This document shows, piece after piece, positions 48,482 through 58,524 of a DNA stretch of 64,000 nt. A program made the translations under genes and the position numbers. The stretch is taken from assembly GCF_040214835.1 (NCBI RefSeq), contig NZ_CP157874.1:934001-998000 (forward strand). The letters run 5' to 3'. Below the pieces are notes generated by a model that did no database searches, was not told where the DNA came from, and saw only the letters and a program-made list of their open reading frames with translations. Origin of the DNA: Pseudomonas asiatica (lineage in GTDB: Bacteria; Pseudomonadota; Gammaproteobacteria; Pseudomonadales; Pseudomonadaceae). Each line of letters opens with the position of its first letter. The stretch's first letter is position 1.

Positions 48482-51037
48482 TCAGTACACATCCCGCCGA
48501 TACCGCCCATCCTCGATCAGCTGCTGCACAACCGCTTCCCCGAGGATGCCGTTGAGCGCCGCATCCACCCCGGCAGCCATCCCTTGCAGGCTGCCGCAGA
48601 CATACACACAGGCACCATCCGCGACCCAGCGCTTGAGCTCTTCAGCCTGCTGCAGCAACACATCCTGCACATACACCTTGTCGGCCTGATCCCGCGAAAA
48701 TGCGAGGTCCAGGCGTGCCAGGTCGCCGTTGTCCAGCCAGCCTTGCAGCTCGTTGCCGCACAGCAGGTCATGCGCCCGGTTACGCTCGCCGAACAGCAGC
48801 CAGTTGCGCTGCTCGCCAGCATTCACCCGCGCGCGGAGCAAGCTGCGCAGGCCGGCCAGGCCGGTACCGTTGCCAATCAACACCAGCGGTGCAGCCGTTT
48901 CCGGCAGGTGGAAGCTGCTGTTGCGCCGCAAACGCAGGCTCAGCGTACCGTCAAGCGGCAGGTATTCGGTCAGCCAGCCGGAACCCAGGCCCAGGTTGCC
49001 ATCGGCATGGCGCTCCTGGCGCACGATCAGCTCCAGCACGCCATCGCTGGCGATCGAGGCAATCGAGTATTCGCGGCTGCCGATCGGCACCAGTGCGTCG
49101 ACCAGTGCTTGCGGCTGTAGGCCGATCAGGTGATCGCGACGGGTCGGCAACTGGCGGCCGGCCAGGGCCTGGGCGAGGGTTTCGCCCAGGCCATTCACTT
49201 GCACCTTGGCCCCGGCGTCCAGCGCCATGCCATCGAGGAAGGCGTCGATCCTCGGCTGGCCGTTGAGCGGCAGGATCTCCACCAGGTCGCCAGCTTCCCA
49301 GCTGGCGGGCTGTTCCGGTCGCAGGCCCAGCAGGTACACCGGCTGGCCCTGGCTGCCCGGGTTGAGCAGTTCGCGGCGCACCAGCGACCAGTTGCCGAAG
49401 CTCGGCGGCTGCCAGGCGGCCACTGGCTGGGCGCCGGTCAGTTGCGCCAGTTCCTGCTGCCACTGCTGCAGCGCGGCCTGGTCGGCGTTGTCCACTTCCA
49501 CTGGGCTGAACGCACTGCTGGCACCGCGTTCACCCAGCCATGCCTGCAGGCGGCGGGCGAAGCCGCAGAAGTGTGGATACTGGCGGTCACCGAGGGCGAG
49601 CAGGGCATAGCTGAGGTTGTCCAGCGCCCAAGGCTGGCCGAGCACCTTGCGCTCGAAGGCGCGGGCGCTGTCGGGGGCTTCGCCGTCGCCGAAGGTGCTG
49701 ACCACGAACAGCGCACGGCGGGCCTGGCGCAGGTCGCTTTCACCCAGTTCTGCCAGGGCGCGTACCTGCACGGGCAGGCCGGCGGCCTGAAGCTGCCCGG
49801 CGCTCTGCCAGGCCAGTTGTTCGGCAAGCCCGCTCTGGCTGGCAAAGCCGATCAGCCAGCTGTCGCCGCTGGTGGTGTTGCTGGTGACGTTGCCACGGGC
49901 GGCACGTACCTGGCGCTTCTTGCGACGGCGGTCGAGGTACAGCAGCCAGCCGGTGACGAAGAACAGCGGCATGGTCAGGCTGGCGATGGTGACGATGATG
50001 CGCCCCGGCAGGCCGAAGTATTCGCCCACGTGCAGGGCGTAGACGCTCTGCAGCAACTGGGCCTTGAAGGACTTGTCGGTGTAGCGGTCATGTCTTTTCA
50101 CCTGGCCGCTGGCCGGGTCCAGTACCAGGGTGTTGAAGGCACGTGGGTGGTCGGCGTTGTCCAGCAGGTAGAACAGGTTGGCCGGCTGGCCGCCTACCGG
50201 TGGCAGGCGCAGGTTGTACATGGCCAGGCCCGGGCCGGCAGCGTCCTTGAGGTTGGCCCAGATTGCGTCGTAGTCGACCACCAGCGGCGGGGCGTTCTTG
50301 TCGATCTTCTGCGGCCCGTGGCGGCCACGGCCTTCGCCGCGCTTTTGCTGCTGGCCGGCGGCCGGCGCGTCGGCCAGCAGCTTGTTCAGGCCCTCGCGGT
50401 ACCACTCGTAGGACCAGAACAGCCCGGTCAGGGCGAACAGCAGGTAGAACAGCAGGCACCAGGTGCCGGCCACCGCGTGCAGGTCCCAGTTGAAGGCGCG
50501 GCCTTTCTTGGCCCAGTCGAAGGTCAGCCAGGTGCGCCAGTCCTGCGCCTTGCGCGGCCAGCGCAGGTACAGGCCGGAGAGGCAGAAGAACACCAGCATC
50601 AGGGTGCAGGCACCGGTGATCTGCCGGCCGCTGTCGCCCATGGCCAGGAAGCGATGCAGGTTGAGCATGAGGTTGAAGAAGCCTTGCCCGGCCACTTCTC
50701 CCTTGAGTTCGCCGGTGTACGGGTCGGCATAGCGCAACTGGCCACGGCGCTCGCCTGGTGGGGGGGTGAAGAAGACGCGTGCGGCGTTGCCTTCGCGTAC
50801 ATCGACCCACAGCATCGCCACCTTGTCGTGCTGCTGGGCCTCGACCCGCTGGACCAGTTCGGCCGGGGGCAGCACGCCCTCCGGGCGCACCTGGACCTTC
50901 AGGACATCGGCATTCAGCGCGCGCAGCAGTTCTTCCTGAAACGAGTACAAGGCCCCGGTGATACCCATCAAGGCCAGCACCAGGCCAGCGGTGATGCCAA
51001 AGAACCAGTGCAATTGGAACAGCGTCTTCTTCACCAC
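48482..51037 (-). CDS. piuB: PepSY/flavodoxin-reductase fusion, PiuB-like
   Basis: 851 residues from GTG 51037 (AAGG seven bases upstream on the minus strand). The N-terminal half is a PepSY-associated membrane region with four spans ([69 protein letters not shown]), and spans carry histidines that could bind heme. The C-terminal half is a flavodoxin domain ([39 protein letters not shown]) fused to a ferredoxin-NADP reductase ([38 protein letters not shown]). This is the layout of PA4513/PiuB, thought to reduce siderophore iron. Beside a TonB receptor and piuC. Confidence 0.85.
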   Translation of the reverse strand: MVKKTLFQLHWFFGITAGLVLALMGITGALYSFQEELLRALNADVLKVQVRPEGVLPPAELVQRVEAQQHDKVAMLWVDVREGNAARVFFTPPPGERRGQLRYADPYTGELKGEVAGQGFFNLMLNLHRFLAMGDSGRQITGACTLMLVFFCLSGLYLRWPRKAQDWRTWLTFDWAKKGRAFNWDLHAVAGTWCLLFYLLFALTGLFWSYEWYREGLNKLLADAPAAGQQQKRGEGRGRHGPQKIDKNAPPLVVDYDAIWANLKDAAGPGLAMYNLRLPPVGGQPANLFYLLDNADHPRAFNTLVLDPASGQVKRHDRYTDKSFKAQLLQSVYALHVGEYFGLPGRIIVTIASLTMPLFFVTGWLLYLDRRRKKRQVRAARGNVTSNTTSGDSWLIGFASQSGLAEQLAWQSAGQLQAAGLPVQVRALAELGESDLRQARRALFVVSTFGDGEAPDSARAFERKVLGQPWALDNLSYALLALGDRQYPHFCGFARRLQAWLGERGASSAFSPVEVDNADQAALQQWQQELAQLTGAQPVAAWQPPSFGNWSLVRRELLNPGSQGQPVYLLGLRPEQPASWEAGDLVEILPLNGQPRIDAFLDGMALDAGAKVQVNGLGETLAQALAGRQLPTRRDHLIGLQPQALVDALVPIGSREYSIASIASDGVLELIVRQERHADGNLGLGSGWLTEYLPLDGTLSLRLRRNSSFHLPETAAPLVLIGNGTGLAGLRSLLRARVNAGEQRNWLLFGERNRAHDLLCGNELQGWLDNGDLARLDLAFSRDQADKVYVQDVLLQQAEELKRWVADGACVYVCGSLQGMAAGVDAALNGILGEAVVQQLIEDGRYRRDVY

Positions 51038-51094
51038 ATGATCACCTTGTGTTTCTGCCGCACACTGCGCGGCGTGCATTATGCCTTGATACGC

Positions 51095-51124
51095 AAAAGC
51101 CCCGCTCACGGGAATGAACGGGGC
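51095..51124 (-). terminator. Rho-independent terminator after the piu receptor
   Basis: On the minus strand GCCCCGTTCA-TTCCCG-TGAGCGGGGC, then TTTTGC. It lies between the receptor stop (51300) and the piuB start, so the two genes are probably only partly co-transcribed. Confidence 0.75.
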
Positions 51125-51156
51125 AGGGTGGGCTCGTCAGTCAGGCTTGTGTTGTC

Positions 51157-51262
51157 TGTACCGGCCTCTTCGCGGGTGAACCCGCTCCCACAGGTACTGC
51201 ACTGACCTCAGGTCCAGTGATATCTCTGTGGGAGCGGGTTCACCCGCGAAAGGGCCGGCACA
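51157..51262. repeat. Inverted REP pair, GCGGGTTTACCCGC class
   Basis: GGCCTCTTCGCGGGTGAACC and its inverse GGTTCACCCGCGAAAGGGCC between the TonB receptor and piuB. Confidence 0.92.
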
Positions 51263-51299
51263 GGCGCAGCCCATTCAACAGATCAACCCCATCCCGGCA

Positions 51300-53573
51300 T
51301 CAGAAGTGGAAGCTGGTGGTCAACAGCGCAGTCCGCCCGGCGGCCTGGTTGGCATAGTGCCCACTGTAGGCCTTGTCGTAGTAGACCTCGTTGGTGAGGT
51401 TCTGCACGTTCAACTGCAGGTCGACGTGCTTGGTCAGCTTGTAGCTGGCCATGGCGTCGTAGCGCCAGTACGAGTCGACCATCACGCTGTTGGTGGTGTT
51501 GCCGAACACTTCATCGACGTAGAAGGCACCACCACCAATGGTCAGCTTCGGCGTGACGTTGTAGGTGGTCCACAGGGTCAGGCTGTTGTTCGGTGTGTTA
51601 GGCAGCTGGTTGCCATCGTTGTAACCATCGATGAACACCGTGCCGACCCGCTGCGCGCCGCCGTCGACGAGCTTGGCATCCAGGTAGGTGTAGCCGGCGA
51701 ATACTTGCCAGGCGTCGGTCAGCTTGCCGCTGGCGCTGAGCTCCAGGCCATCGACACGGGTCTTGCCGATGTTCTGGTAGGTGTTGTTATCCACCAGTAC
51801 ACGAGCGTCTTCCTTCTCGGTGCGGAAAATGGCCGCGGTCAACGCCAGGCGTTCGTCGAGCAGATCCCACTTGGTACCGATTTCGTAGTTGGTGGTTTTT
51901 TCCGGTTTCAGCTCGCTGGTGGTGGTGGCCGTGACCAGCGCGTTGCCGTCGGAACCTTCGCCGAGCGAGGCGCCAGGAGGGGTGGCGGAGGTGGCATAGG
52001 ACACATAGATGCTGCCGTTCTCGGCAGGCTTCCAGGTCAGACCCAGTTGGCCAGTGACGAACTCACTGGTGTCTTCGGTCTTGAAGCTGGTAGAACCGTT
52101 GGCCGCTTTGGTCTTGACCTTGGTGTCGAAGTGGTCGTAACGCAGACCCATGGTCAGCAACCAGGCCGGGTCGAGCTCCAGCGTGTCGGTGAAGTAGATG
52201 GCGCGCGTGTTGCCAGAAGTATCGGCACCGGCTTCGGTGCGGCTGATGGTGCCGTCCCACTCTTCATGCGGATTGGGGTTCGGGAACGAGGTACAGACAC
52301 CGGAGATCTGGCCTGTTGCGCTCGAGCAGCTGCCTGCGCCGAAACCGGTGACGTCATAGCCCGATTTCACCGATGTTTCCCGGCTGAGTTCGATACCGGT
52401 GGAGAAGCTGTTCTTCATGCCACCAACGTAGAAATCGCCATACAGGTCGGTCTGGTTGGTGGTCGTGCGGGTGTTGGCGACACGGTTGTTCGGGCGACGC
52501 CAGACTTCACCGTTGAGGATGTTGCCCTTGCTGTCGTCTGGCTGGCTGTAGATGTAATCCTGCAGCGTGTTGCCATGGCGCAAGGTGTTCTTGATGGTCA
52601 GCGAGTCGCTCAGGTCGTGCTCGATGCTGATGGTCGAGATATCTGCACGGCTCTTGGAGAAATCGCGACCGACCAGGCCGTAGTAGTTGCTGCTGCTGCC
52701 ACCGCCGTGGGTCGGTTTGTCCGGGTTGGCCGAGGTGCGAGCGGCCGAGCTGCCGGAGCGCAGGCTGTAGGGAATTCCCGAATCCGGCAGGTCGTCGCTT
52801 TCCACGTGGTAGTAGTCAAGGCTCACGCGGGTATCGGTGCCCAGACCGAACACCAGCGAAGGTGCCACGCCCCAGCGGTCGTAGTTGACCTCATCGCGGC
52901 CGGCGACGTTGCTTTTGTGGGTCATCAGGTTCAGGCGGCCAGCGACGCTGTCGCTGAACTGATAGTTGCCATCCAGGGTGTAGCGCTGGGTCTGATCGCT
53001 GCCCCAGGTCCAGGCGCCGTCGAGCGAATTGCCCAGGTGCGCACGCTTGCTGACCATGTTGATGGTGCCACCGGCAGCGCCGCGGCCAGCGATCGAGGAG
53101 TTCGGGCCCTTGGCTACTTCCACCGACTCGATGGCGAAGATTTCGCGGGTTTGCGAACCGGTATCGCGCACGCCGTCCAGGTACATCGAGCTTTGGCTGT
53201 CGAAGCCGCGAATGAATGGGCGATCGCCGGAGGGGTTGCCACCTTCGCCGGCACCCATGGTGATGCCTGGCACAGTGCGCAGTGCATCCTGCAGGGTCAG
53301 GGCGCTGGTGTCCTTGATCACTTGCTGCGGGATCACGGTGATCGAGCGCGGGGTATCTACCAGCGGCGCGGTGTACTTCTGCGAAGAGGCCTTGTCGACC
53401 TTGTAATCGGTGCTGGCCTGTTCAGCCTTGCCGTTGACGCTGGTGGCGTCGAGGGTGATAGCGCTGCTGGCGGCCGGGTCGGCGGCATAGGCCGACGAAG
53501 CGCTGAGGGCGACGCCGATGGCAGACACGATCAGGCGTGGTGAACTCACTGCAGATGGTACGTACTGGCGCAT
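51300..53573 (-). CDS. piuA: TonB-dependent siderophore receptor (PiuA/Fiu-like)
   Basis: 757 residues from ATG 53573; in-frame starts upstream lie in the regulatory region. The signal peptide ends at ASSAYAA. The plug domain (VDTPRSITVIPQQVI, LQDALRTVPGITMGAGEGGN, RPFIRGFDSQSSMYLDGVRD) and a 22-stranded barrel ending in aromatic TTSFHF are complete. The neighbours, a PiuB-like reductase and piuC, match the Pseudomonas piu locus and the E. coli fiu-ybiX pair, so catechol-type siderophores or their breakdown products are the likely ligands. No STN signalling domain. Confidence 0.88.
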   Translation of the reverse strand: MRQYVPSAVSSPRLIVSAIGVALSASSAYAADPAASSAITLDATSVNGKAEQASTDYKVDKASSQKYTAPLVDTPRSITVIPQQVIKDTSALTLQDALRTVPGITMGAGEGGNPSGDRPFIRGFDSQSSMYLDGVRDTGSQTREIFAIESVEVAKGPNSSIAGRGAAGGTINMVSKRAHLGNSLDGAWTWGSDQTQRYTLDGNYQFSDSVAGRLNLMTHKSNVAGRDEVNYDRWGVAPSLVFGLGTDTRVSLDYYHVESDDLPDSGIPYSLRSGSSAARTSANPDKPTHGGGSSSNYYGLVGRDFSKSRADISTISIEHDLSDSLTIKNTLRHGNTLQDYIYSQPDDSKGNILNGEVWRRPNNRVANTRTTTNQTDLYGDFYVGGMKNSFSTGIELSRETSVKSGYDVTGFGAGSCSSATGQISGVCTSFPNPNPHEEWDGTISRTEAGADTSGNTRAIYFTDTLELDPAWLLTMGLRYDHFDTKVKTKAANGSTSFKTEDTSEFVTGQLGLTWKPAENGSIYVSYATSATPPGASLGEGSDGNALVTATTTSELKPEKTTNYEIGTKWDLLDERLALTAAIFRTEKEDARVLVDNNTYQNIGKTRVDGLELSASGKLTDAWQVFAGYTYLDAKLVDGGAQRVGTVFIDGYNDGNQLPNTPNNSLTLWTTYNVTPKLTIGGGAFYVDEVFGNTTNSVMVDSYWRYDAMASYKLTKHVDLQLNVQNLTNEVYYDKAYSGHYANQAAGRTALLTTSFHF

Positions 53574-53621
53574 TGCTAAGGACCTTCCCCAAGGTGTTAA
53601 GGCCGCGGATCTTAATGTAAG

Positions 53622-53652
53622 CAATTGTGACTCACAATTGAGATTCGTTACC
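53622..53652. promoter_or_regulatory. Fur-box candidate region between the receptor and piuC
   Basis: Perfect 19-bp palindrome CAATTGTGA-C-TCACAATTG (53622-53640), immediately followed by GAGATTCGTTACC; AATTGAGATTCGTTACC (53636-53652) matches 11 of 17 bases of the classical Fur box. It could control both divergent genes. Confidence 0.55.
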
Positions 53653-53795
53653 ATTCGTGAAGAATTTACAATCTTTACAATTTGCCTTTACGGTTTCATC
53701 AAGCTGAAACGTCTTAAGCGGCGAATGGGGCTTGTGAAGCGCAAAAGGGAATCAATATCATTGACGCCTTTACATTTTCCAACGGTGCTGCCGCC

Positions 53796-54476
53796 ATGCT
53801 GCTTCACATCCCCGGCCTGTTTCACGCCGATGAACTGGCCCGTATCCGCGAGGCGCTGGAGCAGGCCGACTGGGCCGACGGCAAGATCACGGCTGGCTAC
53901 CAGTCGGCCAAGGCCAAGCACAACCTGCAGTTGCCGGAAGGCCACCCGCTGGCCAAGGAGATCGGCAGTGCGCTGATCGACCGCCTGTGGCAGACCCCGC
54001 GCTTCATGTCTGCAGCCTTGCCGCACAAGGTGTTCCCGCCGCTGATCAACTGCTACCGCGAAGGCGGCAATTTCGGCTTCCACATCGACAACGCCCTGCG
54101 CCAGCCCAAGGGCAGCCCGGAGCGGGTGCGTACCGATCTTTCTTCCACGCTGTTCCTCAGCGATCCGGACAGCTACGACGGCGGCGAGCTGGTGATCCAG
54201 GACACCTATGGCGTGCAGCAGGTCAAGCTGGCCGCCGGTGACCTGGTGCTGTACCCCGGCACCAGCCTGCACAAGGTCAACCCGGTTACCCGTGGCCAGC
54301 GTTACGCCGCGTTCTTCTGGACCCAGAGCCTGGTGCGCGAGGACAGCCAGCGGGCATTGCTGTTCGAGATGGACAATGCCATCCAGCAACTGACTGCCGA
54401 TGTGCCGGAGCATCCATCACTGCTACAGCTGACCGGCACCTACCACAACCTGCTGCGCCGCTGGGCCGAGGTCTGA
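53796..54476 (+). CDS. piuC: PKHD-type hydroxylase PiuC (YbiX)
   Basis: 226-residue Fe(II)/2-oxoglutarate dioxygenase. Metal ligands HxD in [11 protein letters not shown] and His in [15 protein letters not shown] (the arginine binds 2OG) are all present. It is coregulated with the iron receptor across the divergent gap. Stop 3 bases before the next gene. Substrate unknown. Confidence 0.93.
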   Translation: MLLHIPGLFHADELARIREALEQADWADGKITAGYQSAKAKHNLQLPEGHPLAKEIGSALIDRLWQTPRFMSAALPHKVFPPLINCYREGGNFGFHIDNALRQPKGSPERVRTDLSSTLFLSDPDSYDGGELVIQDTYGVQQVKLAAGDLVLYPGTSLHKVNPVTRGQRYAAFFWTQSLVREDSQRALLFEMDNAIQQLTADVPEHPSLLQLTGTYHNLLRRWAEV

Positions 54477-54479
54477 GCC

Positions 54480-55229
54480 GTGTCCTATCAGTTGCGGCGT
54501 GAGGAAGTGGTGGATGTGGCCGGTTTGCAGGCCATGCTGGAAGAAAGCCCTGGCAAGGCCGCCCAGGCGATCCTGGCGGCGGCCGGGCAGGGCGCGGTGG
54601 AGGCACAGTTGCTGCTGGGGCAGATCCTGCTCGACGGGCGCGGCATTCAGGCGGATGCCGCCGTGGCCAGGCGCTGGTTCGGCATCGCCGCCCAGGGCGG
54701 CAGTGCCATGGCGCACAACATGCTGGGGCGTTGCCTGGAGCATGGCTGGGGCGGTGAGCCAAGCCAGGCACAGGCGGCCATCCACTATGCCCGTGCGGCC
54801 GATGCCGGGCTGGACTGGGGGCTGTACAACCTGGGCAACCTGCTGGCCACCGGGCGCGGCATACCGGCCAACCAGGCGCAGGCTCTGATGTGCTACGAGA
54901 AGGCCGCGCACATGGGGCATGCCAAGTCGATGAACCTGTACGGGCGTTACCTGGAGCAAGGCATCGCCACGGCGCCCAACCCGGCACGGGCGGTGCGCTG
55001 GTATCGGCGTTCGGCCGAGGCGGGGGACTTTCGAGGCATGTTCAGCCTGGGGCTGGTGCTGGTCGAGCGTGGGCAGGTGGCGGAAGCCGGGCCCTGGCTG
55101 GAGCGGGCGCGGGTCGAGGGGAACATGAATTTCCTGCGCAGTGCGCTGGTGACCTTGCAGGGTGCCGGGCCGGTGTTGATGGCCTTTGCGGCGCGGTATG
55201 CCGAGGAGATCGAACGGCGCGAAGCTTGA
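54480..55229 (+). CDS. Sel1-repeat protein
   Basis: 249 residues from GTG 54480, 3 bases after piuC and so almost certainly co-transcribed. At least four Sel1-like repeats of about 36 residues are visible (AQLLLGQILLDGRGIQADAA, MAHNMLGRCLEHGWGGEPSQ, YNLGNLLATGRGIPANQAQA, KSMNLYGRYLEQGIATAPN). No signal peptide. Corresponds in place to PA4516 of the P. aeruginosa piu region; function unknown. Confidence 0.88.
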   Translation: MSYQLRREEVVDVAGLQAMLEESPGKAAQAILAAAGQGAVEAQLLLGQILLDGRGIQADAAVARRWFGIAAQGGSAMAHNMLGRCLEHGWGGEPSQAQAAIHYARAADAGLDWGLYNLGNLLATGRGIPANQAQALMCYEKAAHMGHAKSMNLYGRYLEQGIATAPNPARAVRWYRRSAEAGDFRGMFSLGLVLVERGQVAEAGPWLERARVEGNMNFLRSALVTLQGAGPVLMAFAARYAEEIERREA

Positions 55230-55239
55230 GGCCGTCTGT

Positions 55240-55342
55240 GCTGGCCCTTTCGCGGGTGAACCCGCTCCCACAGGTACTGCGCTGGGCCTGAAGTGAGCGC
55301 CGCACCTGTGGGAGCGGGCTTGCCCGCGAAGAGGCCGGTACA
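55240..55342. repeat. Inverted REP pair, GCGGGTTTACCCGC class
   Basis: CCCTTTCGCGGGTGAACCCG and its inverse GGGCTTGCCCGCGAAGAGGCC-type copy between two convergent genes. Confidence 0.9.
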
Positions 55343-55356
55343 GGAAAGCACAAATG

Positions 55357-55379
55357 AAAACGGGGCCTTGCGGCCCCGT
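55357..55379 (-). terminator. Rho-independent terminator after speC
   Basis: On the minus strand ACGGGGCC-GCAA-GGCCCCGT followed by TTTC, six bases after the stop. Confidence 0.8.
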
Positions 55380-55385
55380 CTTGCG

Positions 55386-56549
55386 TTACAGGTAGAAAGC
55401 CTTCAGCGGCGGGAAGCCGTTGAATTCCACTGCGCTGTAGCTGGTGGTGTAGGCACCGGTCGACAGCCAGTACAGGCGGTCGCCGATGGCCAGGTTCAGC
55501 GGCAGGCCGTACTTGTAGTTTTCGTACATGATGTCGGCGCTGTCGCAGGTCGGGCCGGCGATGACCACTTCTTCGGCCTCGCCTTTCTTCTCGGTCCAGA
55601 TCGGGAACTTGATGGCTTCGTCCATGGTTTCGATCAGGCCGGAGAACTTGCCCACGTCGGTGTAGATCCAGCGCTCGACGGCGGTGCGCGACTTGCGTGC
55701 AACCAGGACCACTTCGCTGACCAGGATACCGGCGTTGGCAATCAGCGAACGGCCCGGCTCGAGGATGATTTCCGGCAGGTCGTCACCGAAGTCTTCCTTC
55801 AGGAAGCGGATGATCTCTTCGGCGTAGGTTTCCAGGCTGTTGGTCCGGGTGATGTAGTTGGCCGGGAAGCCGCCACCCATGTTGATCAGCTTCAGCTCGA
55901 TGCCGTCTTCTTCCTTCAGGCGCTCGAAGATCACCTTGACCTTGGCGATGGCTGCGTCCCACACGCTGATGTCGCGCTGCTGCGAGCCGACATGGAAGGA
56001 AATGCCGTAAGGCACCAGGCCCAGGTCGCGGGCGAGGATCAGCAGGTCCATGGCCATGTCGGTCTGGCAACCGAATTTACGCGACAGCGGCCAGTCGGCA
56101 GTGGTCGAGCCTTCGGTGAGAATACGTACGTACACTTTCGAACCCGGTGCGGCCTTGGCGATGTTGCGCAGGTCGGCTTCCGAGTCGGTGGCATACAGGC
56201 GCACGCCCTTCTCGTAGAAGTAGCGGATGTCCTTGGACTTCTTGATGGTGTTGCCGTAGCTGATACGGTCGGCGCTGACGCCGCGGCCCAGCACCTTGTC
56301 CAGCTCGTAGATCGAGGCGATGTCGAAGCTCGAACCTTTCTCTTTGAGCAGGTCGATGATTTCCACGGCCGGGTTGGCCTTGACCGCGTAGTACACCTTG
56401 GCGAATTCGAAACCAGCACGCAGGTCGTCATAGGCCTGGCTGATCATCTGGGTGTCGATGAGTACGAACGGGGTTTCCTGCTTGTCGGCGAACGCCTTCA
56501 TTTTCTGGAAGGTGTCACGCGCGAAATAGTCTTCGACCTGGATCGACAT
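55386..56549 (-). CDS. speC: PLP-dependent ornithine decarboxylase (type III fold)
   Basis: 387 residues from the ATG giving MSIQVEDYFARDTF. Alanine-racemase-fold decarboxylase (not the E. coli prokaryotic SpeC fold). PLP lysine in YYAVKANPAVEI, the glycine loop SFHVGSQ, catalytic cysteine in GPTCDSADIMYE. It makes putrescine from ornithine; some family members also use lysine or 2,4-diaminobutyrate. Single gene. Confidence 0.93.
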   Translation of the reverse strand: MSIQVEDYFARDTFQKMKAFADKQETPFVLIDTQMISQAYDDLRAGFEFAKVYYAVKANPAVEIIDLLKEKGSSFDIASIYELDKVLGRGVSADRISYGNTIKKSKDIRYFYEKGVRLYATDSEADLRNIAKAAPGSKVYVRILTEGSTTADWPLSRKFGCQTDMAMDLLILARDLGLVPYGISFHVGSQQRDISVWDAAIAKVKVIFERLKEEDGIELKLINMGGGFPANYITRTNSLETYAEEIIRFLKEDFGDDLPEIILEPGRSLIANAGILVSEVVLVARKSRTAVERWIYTDVGKFSGLIETMDEAIKFPIWTEKKGEAEEVVIAGPTCDSADIMYENYKYGLPLNLAIGDRLYWLSTGAYTTSYSAVEFNGFPPLKAFYL

Positions 56550-56819
56550 GCTCAGGGACTCCATGGGCAAACTGAAAATTTAAGTGGCTGCAAACTGAAC
56601 GTCCTCCGTATCCCCACTTTGGTTCGCCTACTCAGTACTTGAGCCGGATGGATCGTTTCCAGCATGGACGTTCGGCGCGCACTTTAGGGCGTGAAGAATG
56701 CAGAATCAACAGGCAATCCGGGCGTGATCGACGCGGATCGACGACCTGCCATTTGAATAACCGACCCATGTGACCGGCTGATGTTCCCCGGAGTGTTTCA
56801 AGCGTAAAAAATAGTGGAA

Positions 56820-56906
56820 TGGAGCGCGTTCGCTCCTTCGCGGGCACGCCCGCTCCCACAGGCATCTCGCGGTTCCTGTGGGAGCGGGCGTGCCCGCGAA
56901 AGGGCC
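56820..56906. repeat. Inverted REP pair, variant GCGGGC/GCCCGC core
   Basis: CTCCTTCGCGGGCACGCCCG and CGGGCGTGCCCGCGAAAGG with an ACG/CGT centre instead of the usual TAAA. It lies in the 494-base gap before the sigma factor; the rest of that gap, 56550-56819, holds the AT-rich speC leader and no gene that I can support. Confidence 0.85.
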
Positions 56907-57004
56907 TCAGGTGTTCATATTTATGGCCACATTTCGCTGGCACCGCCGTGCATGAAAAAGACGATAAATTTTTTGTTACCGACTGGCGGAATTGCCGTGT
57001 TTGA

Positions 57005-57025
57005 TGCGAAACATTACTATTCGCA
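57005..57025. promoter_or_regulatory. Fur-box candidate upstream of the ECF sigma gene
   Basis: TGCGAA-N9-TTCGCA, centred on ACATTACTA, 19 bases before the ATG at 57044. The shape and AT-rich middle match Fur boxes in front of fecI-type genes. Confidence 0.55.
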
Positions 57026-57043
57026 CCCTTGTCTGCCTCCCTG

Positions 57044-57541
57044 ATGACCCCGACCGTGTCCGGACCCAAAGGCTTCCTCGACCACTACCATGAGCTGATC
57101 GGCACCTGGACGCGCAAGTTGCGCAGTCGACAGCAGGCCGAGGACCTCACCCACGATGCCTTTGTCCGGGTACTGGAAAACCCGCGCGAGCAGGTCGAGC
57201 AGCCACGCGCCTACCTGCACCAGACCGCCCGCAATATTGCCGTGGATGGTTTCCGGCGCGAGGACCGCCGCCAGGCCCTGGAGCTGGAAGCCTTCGACGA
57301 AGGCGTGGCCGGCAGTGGCGACCCCGAGGCCTACGTGCATGCGCTGGAGCTGGCCGACAGTGTCGAGCGGGCGCTGGCCGAACTGCCGCTCAATTGCCGG
57401 CAGGTGTTCATCTGGCAGAAGCTCGAAGGCCTGACCCAGGCCGAGATCGCCGAGCGCATGGGGTTGAGCAAGAACATGGTCGAAAAGTATATGATCCGCA
57501 CGCTCCGGCATCTGCGTGAGCACCTGGATGTGTCGGCATGA
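57044..57541 (+). CDS. FecI-family ECF sigma factor
   Basis: 165 residues from ATG 57044. Sigma region 2 (FLDHYHELIGTWTRKLRSR, then AEDLTHDAFVRVL and RAYLHQTARNIAVDGFRRE) and region 4 (NCRQVFIWQKLEGLTQAEI and GLSKNMVEKYM) are normal for iron-starvation sigma factors. Its gene overlaps the fecR-like gene, and a TonB receptor with a signalling domain follows, completing a cell-surface signalling set. Confidence 0.93.
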   Translation: MTPTVSGPKGFLDHYHELIGTWTRKLRSRQQAEDLTHDAFVRVLENPREQVEQPRAYLHQTARNIAVDGFRREDRRQALELEAFDEGVAGSGDPEAYVHALELADSVERALAELPLNCRQVFIWQKLEGLTQAEIAERMGLSKNMVEKYMIRTLRHLREHLDVSA

Positions 57542-57561
57542 TGAGTCAGGAGACCTTTTCG

Positions 57562-58524
57562 ATGAAACAGCACGGTACCGATACCGTCCGCGAGCAGGCG
57601 GCCGCGTGGTTCGCCCGGGTGCAGGATGCGCCTCGCGATGCCGGGCTGCAGGCGCAGCTGCACGTCTGGCTGGAAGGCGATGCACGGCACCGTGATGAGT
57701 ACCAGCAGCTCGCCCGTCTGTGGCAGGCCACCGACTTCATCCCGCGCCAGCGCCTGGAAGCGCTGTGCCAGCCGGCACCGGTACGCCAGTTGCCACGTCG
57801 GCGCTTCGTGCGCCAGGCCTTGGCCGCCAGCGTGGCCGCACTGGCGTTGGGCCTGGGCTGGGGCGGCTGGCACTACCAGCAACTGAATCACCAGGGCAGC
57901 TTGCAGACTGCCTTCAACGAACGCCGCCAGGTCGAACTGCCGGATGGTTCGCACCTTGAACTCAACGGCAGCACGCAAGTGCAGGTCGCTTTCAGCGCCG
58001 GCCAGCGGCAGGTCCGGCTGATGGCGGGTGAGGTGATGTTCACCGTCGCCCACGACAGTGACAGGCCGTTCGTGGTCGACACCGCCCAGGGCAGCGTGAC
58101 TGTCACCGGTACCCGTTTCGACGTCCGCCTGGACCCGGCCAGCACCCGCGTGGCGGTGGAGCAGGGCTCGGTGCGTGTGCAGGGCAAGGGCGCCTCGCTG
58201 GCGCAGCTCACGGCGGGCCAGGGCTCGCATATAGATGCACAAGGCCAGGTGGCGGCGCCCTATACGGTGAATACCGGCGCCCTGACTGCCTGGCGCCAAG
58301 GCAGGCTGGTGTTCGACAACGCCACCCTGGCCGAGGTGGTGGCCGAAGCCTCGCGCTACCGCAGCCAGCCGCTGCGGGTCGCCCCCGGCAAAGTCGCCCA
58401 GCTGCGGCTGTCCAGCACCTTCAGCACCGACGACACCGATGCGCTGCTGCGTGCCTTGCCGAGCATCCTGCCGGTGGCCATCAAGGCCCATGAAGATGGC
58501 TCGCGCGAAATAATCGCGAAATAG
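57562..58524 (+). CDS. FecR-type anti-sigma factor
   Basis: 320 residues from ATG 57562, chosen for AGGAGA 8 bases upstream; ATGs at 57538 and 57541 overlap the sigma stop and are alternatives. N-terminal DUF4880 cytoplasmic part (REQAAAWFARVQDAPRDAGL), one membrane span (ASVAALALGLGWGGW) near residue 90, then the FecR periplasmic domain (RRQVELPDGSHLELNGST, PFVVDTAQGSVTVTGTRFDV). It relays the receptor signal to the sigma factor. Confidence 0.92.
   Translation: MKQHGTDTVREQAAAWFARVQDAPRDAGLQAQLHVWLEGDARHRDEYQQLARLWQATDFIPRQRLEALCQPAPVRQLPRRRFVRQALAASVAALALGLGWGGWHYQQLNHQGSLQTAFNERRQVELPDGSHLELNGSTQVQVAFSAGQRQVRLMAGEVMFTVAHDSDRPFVVDTAQGSVTVTGTRFDVRLDPASTRVAVEQGSVRVQGKGASLAQLTAGQGSHIDAQGQVAAPYTVNTGALTAWRQGRLVFDNATLAEVVAEASRYRSQPLRVAPGKVAQLRLSSTFSTDDTDALLRALPSILPVAIKAHEDGSREIIAK

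Noticed and set aside
53622..53640. The palindrome as a CRP/Vfr or FNR/Anr site
   Set aside because: Those sites need TGTGA-N6-TCACA or TTGAT-N4-ATCAA; here only one base separates the arms.
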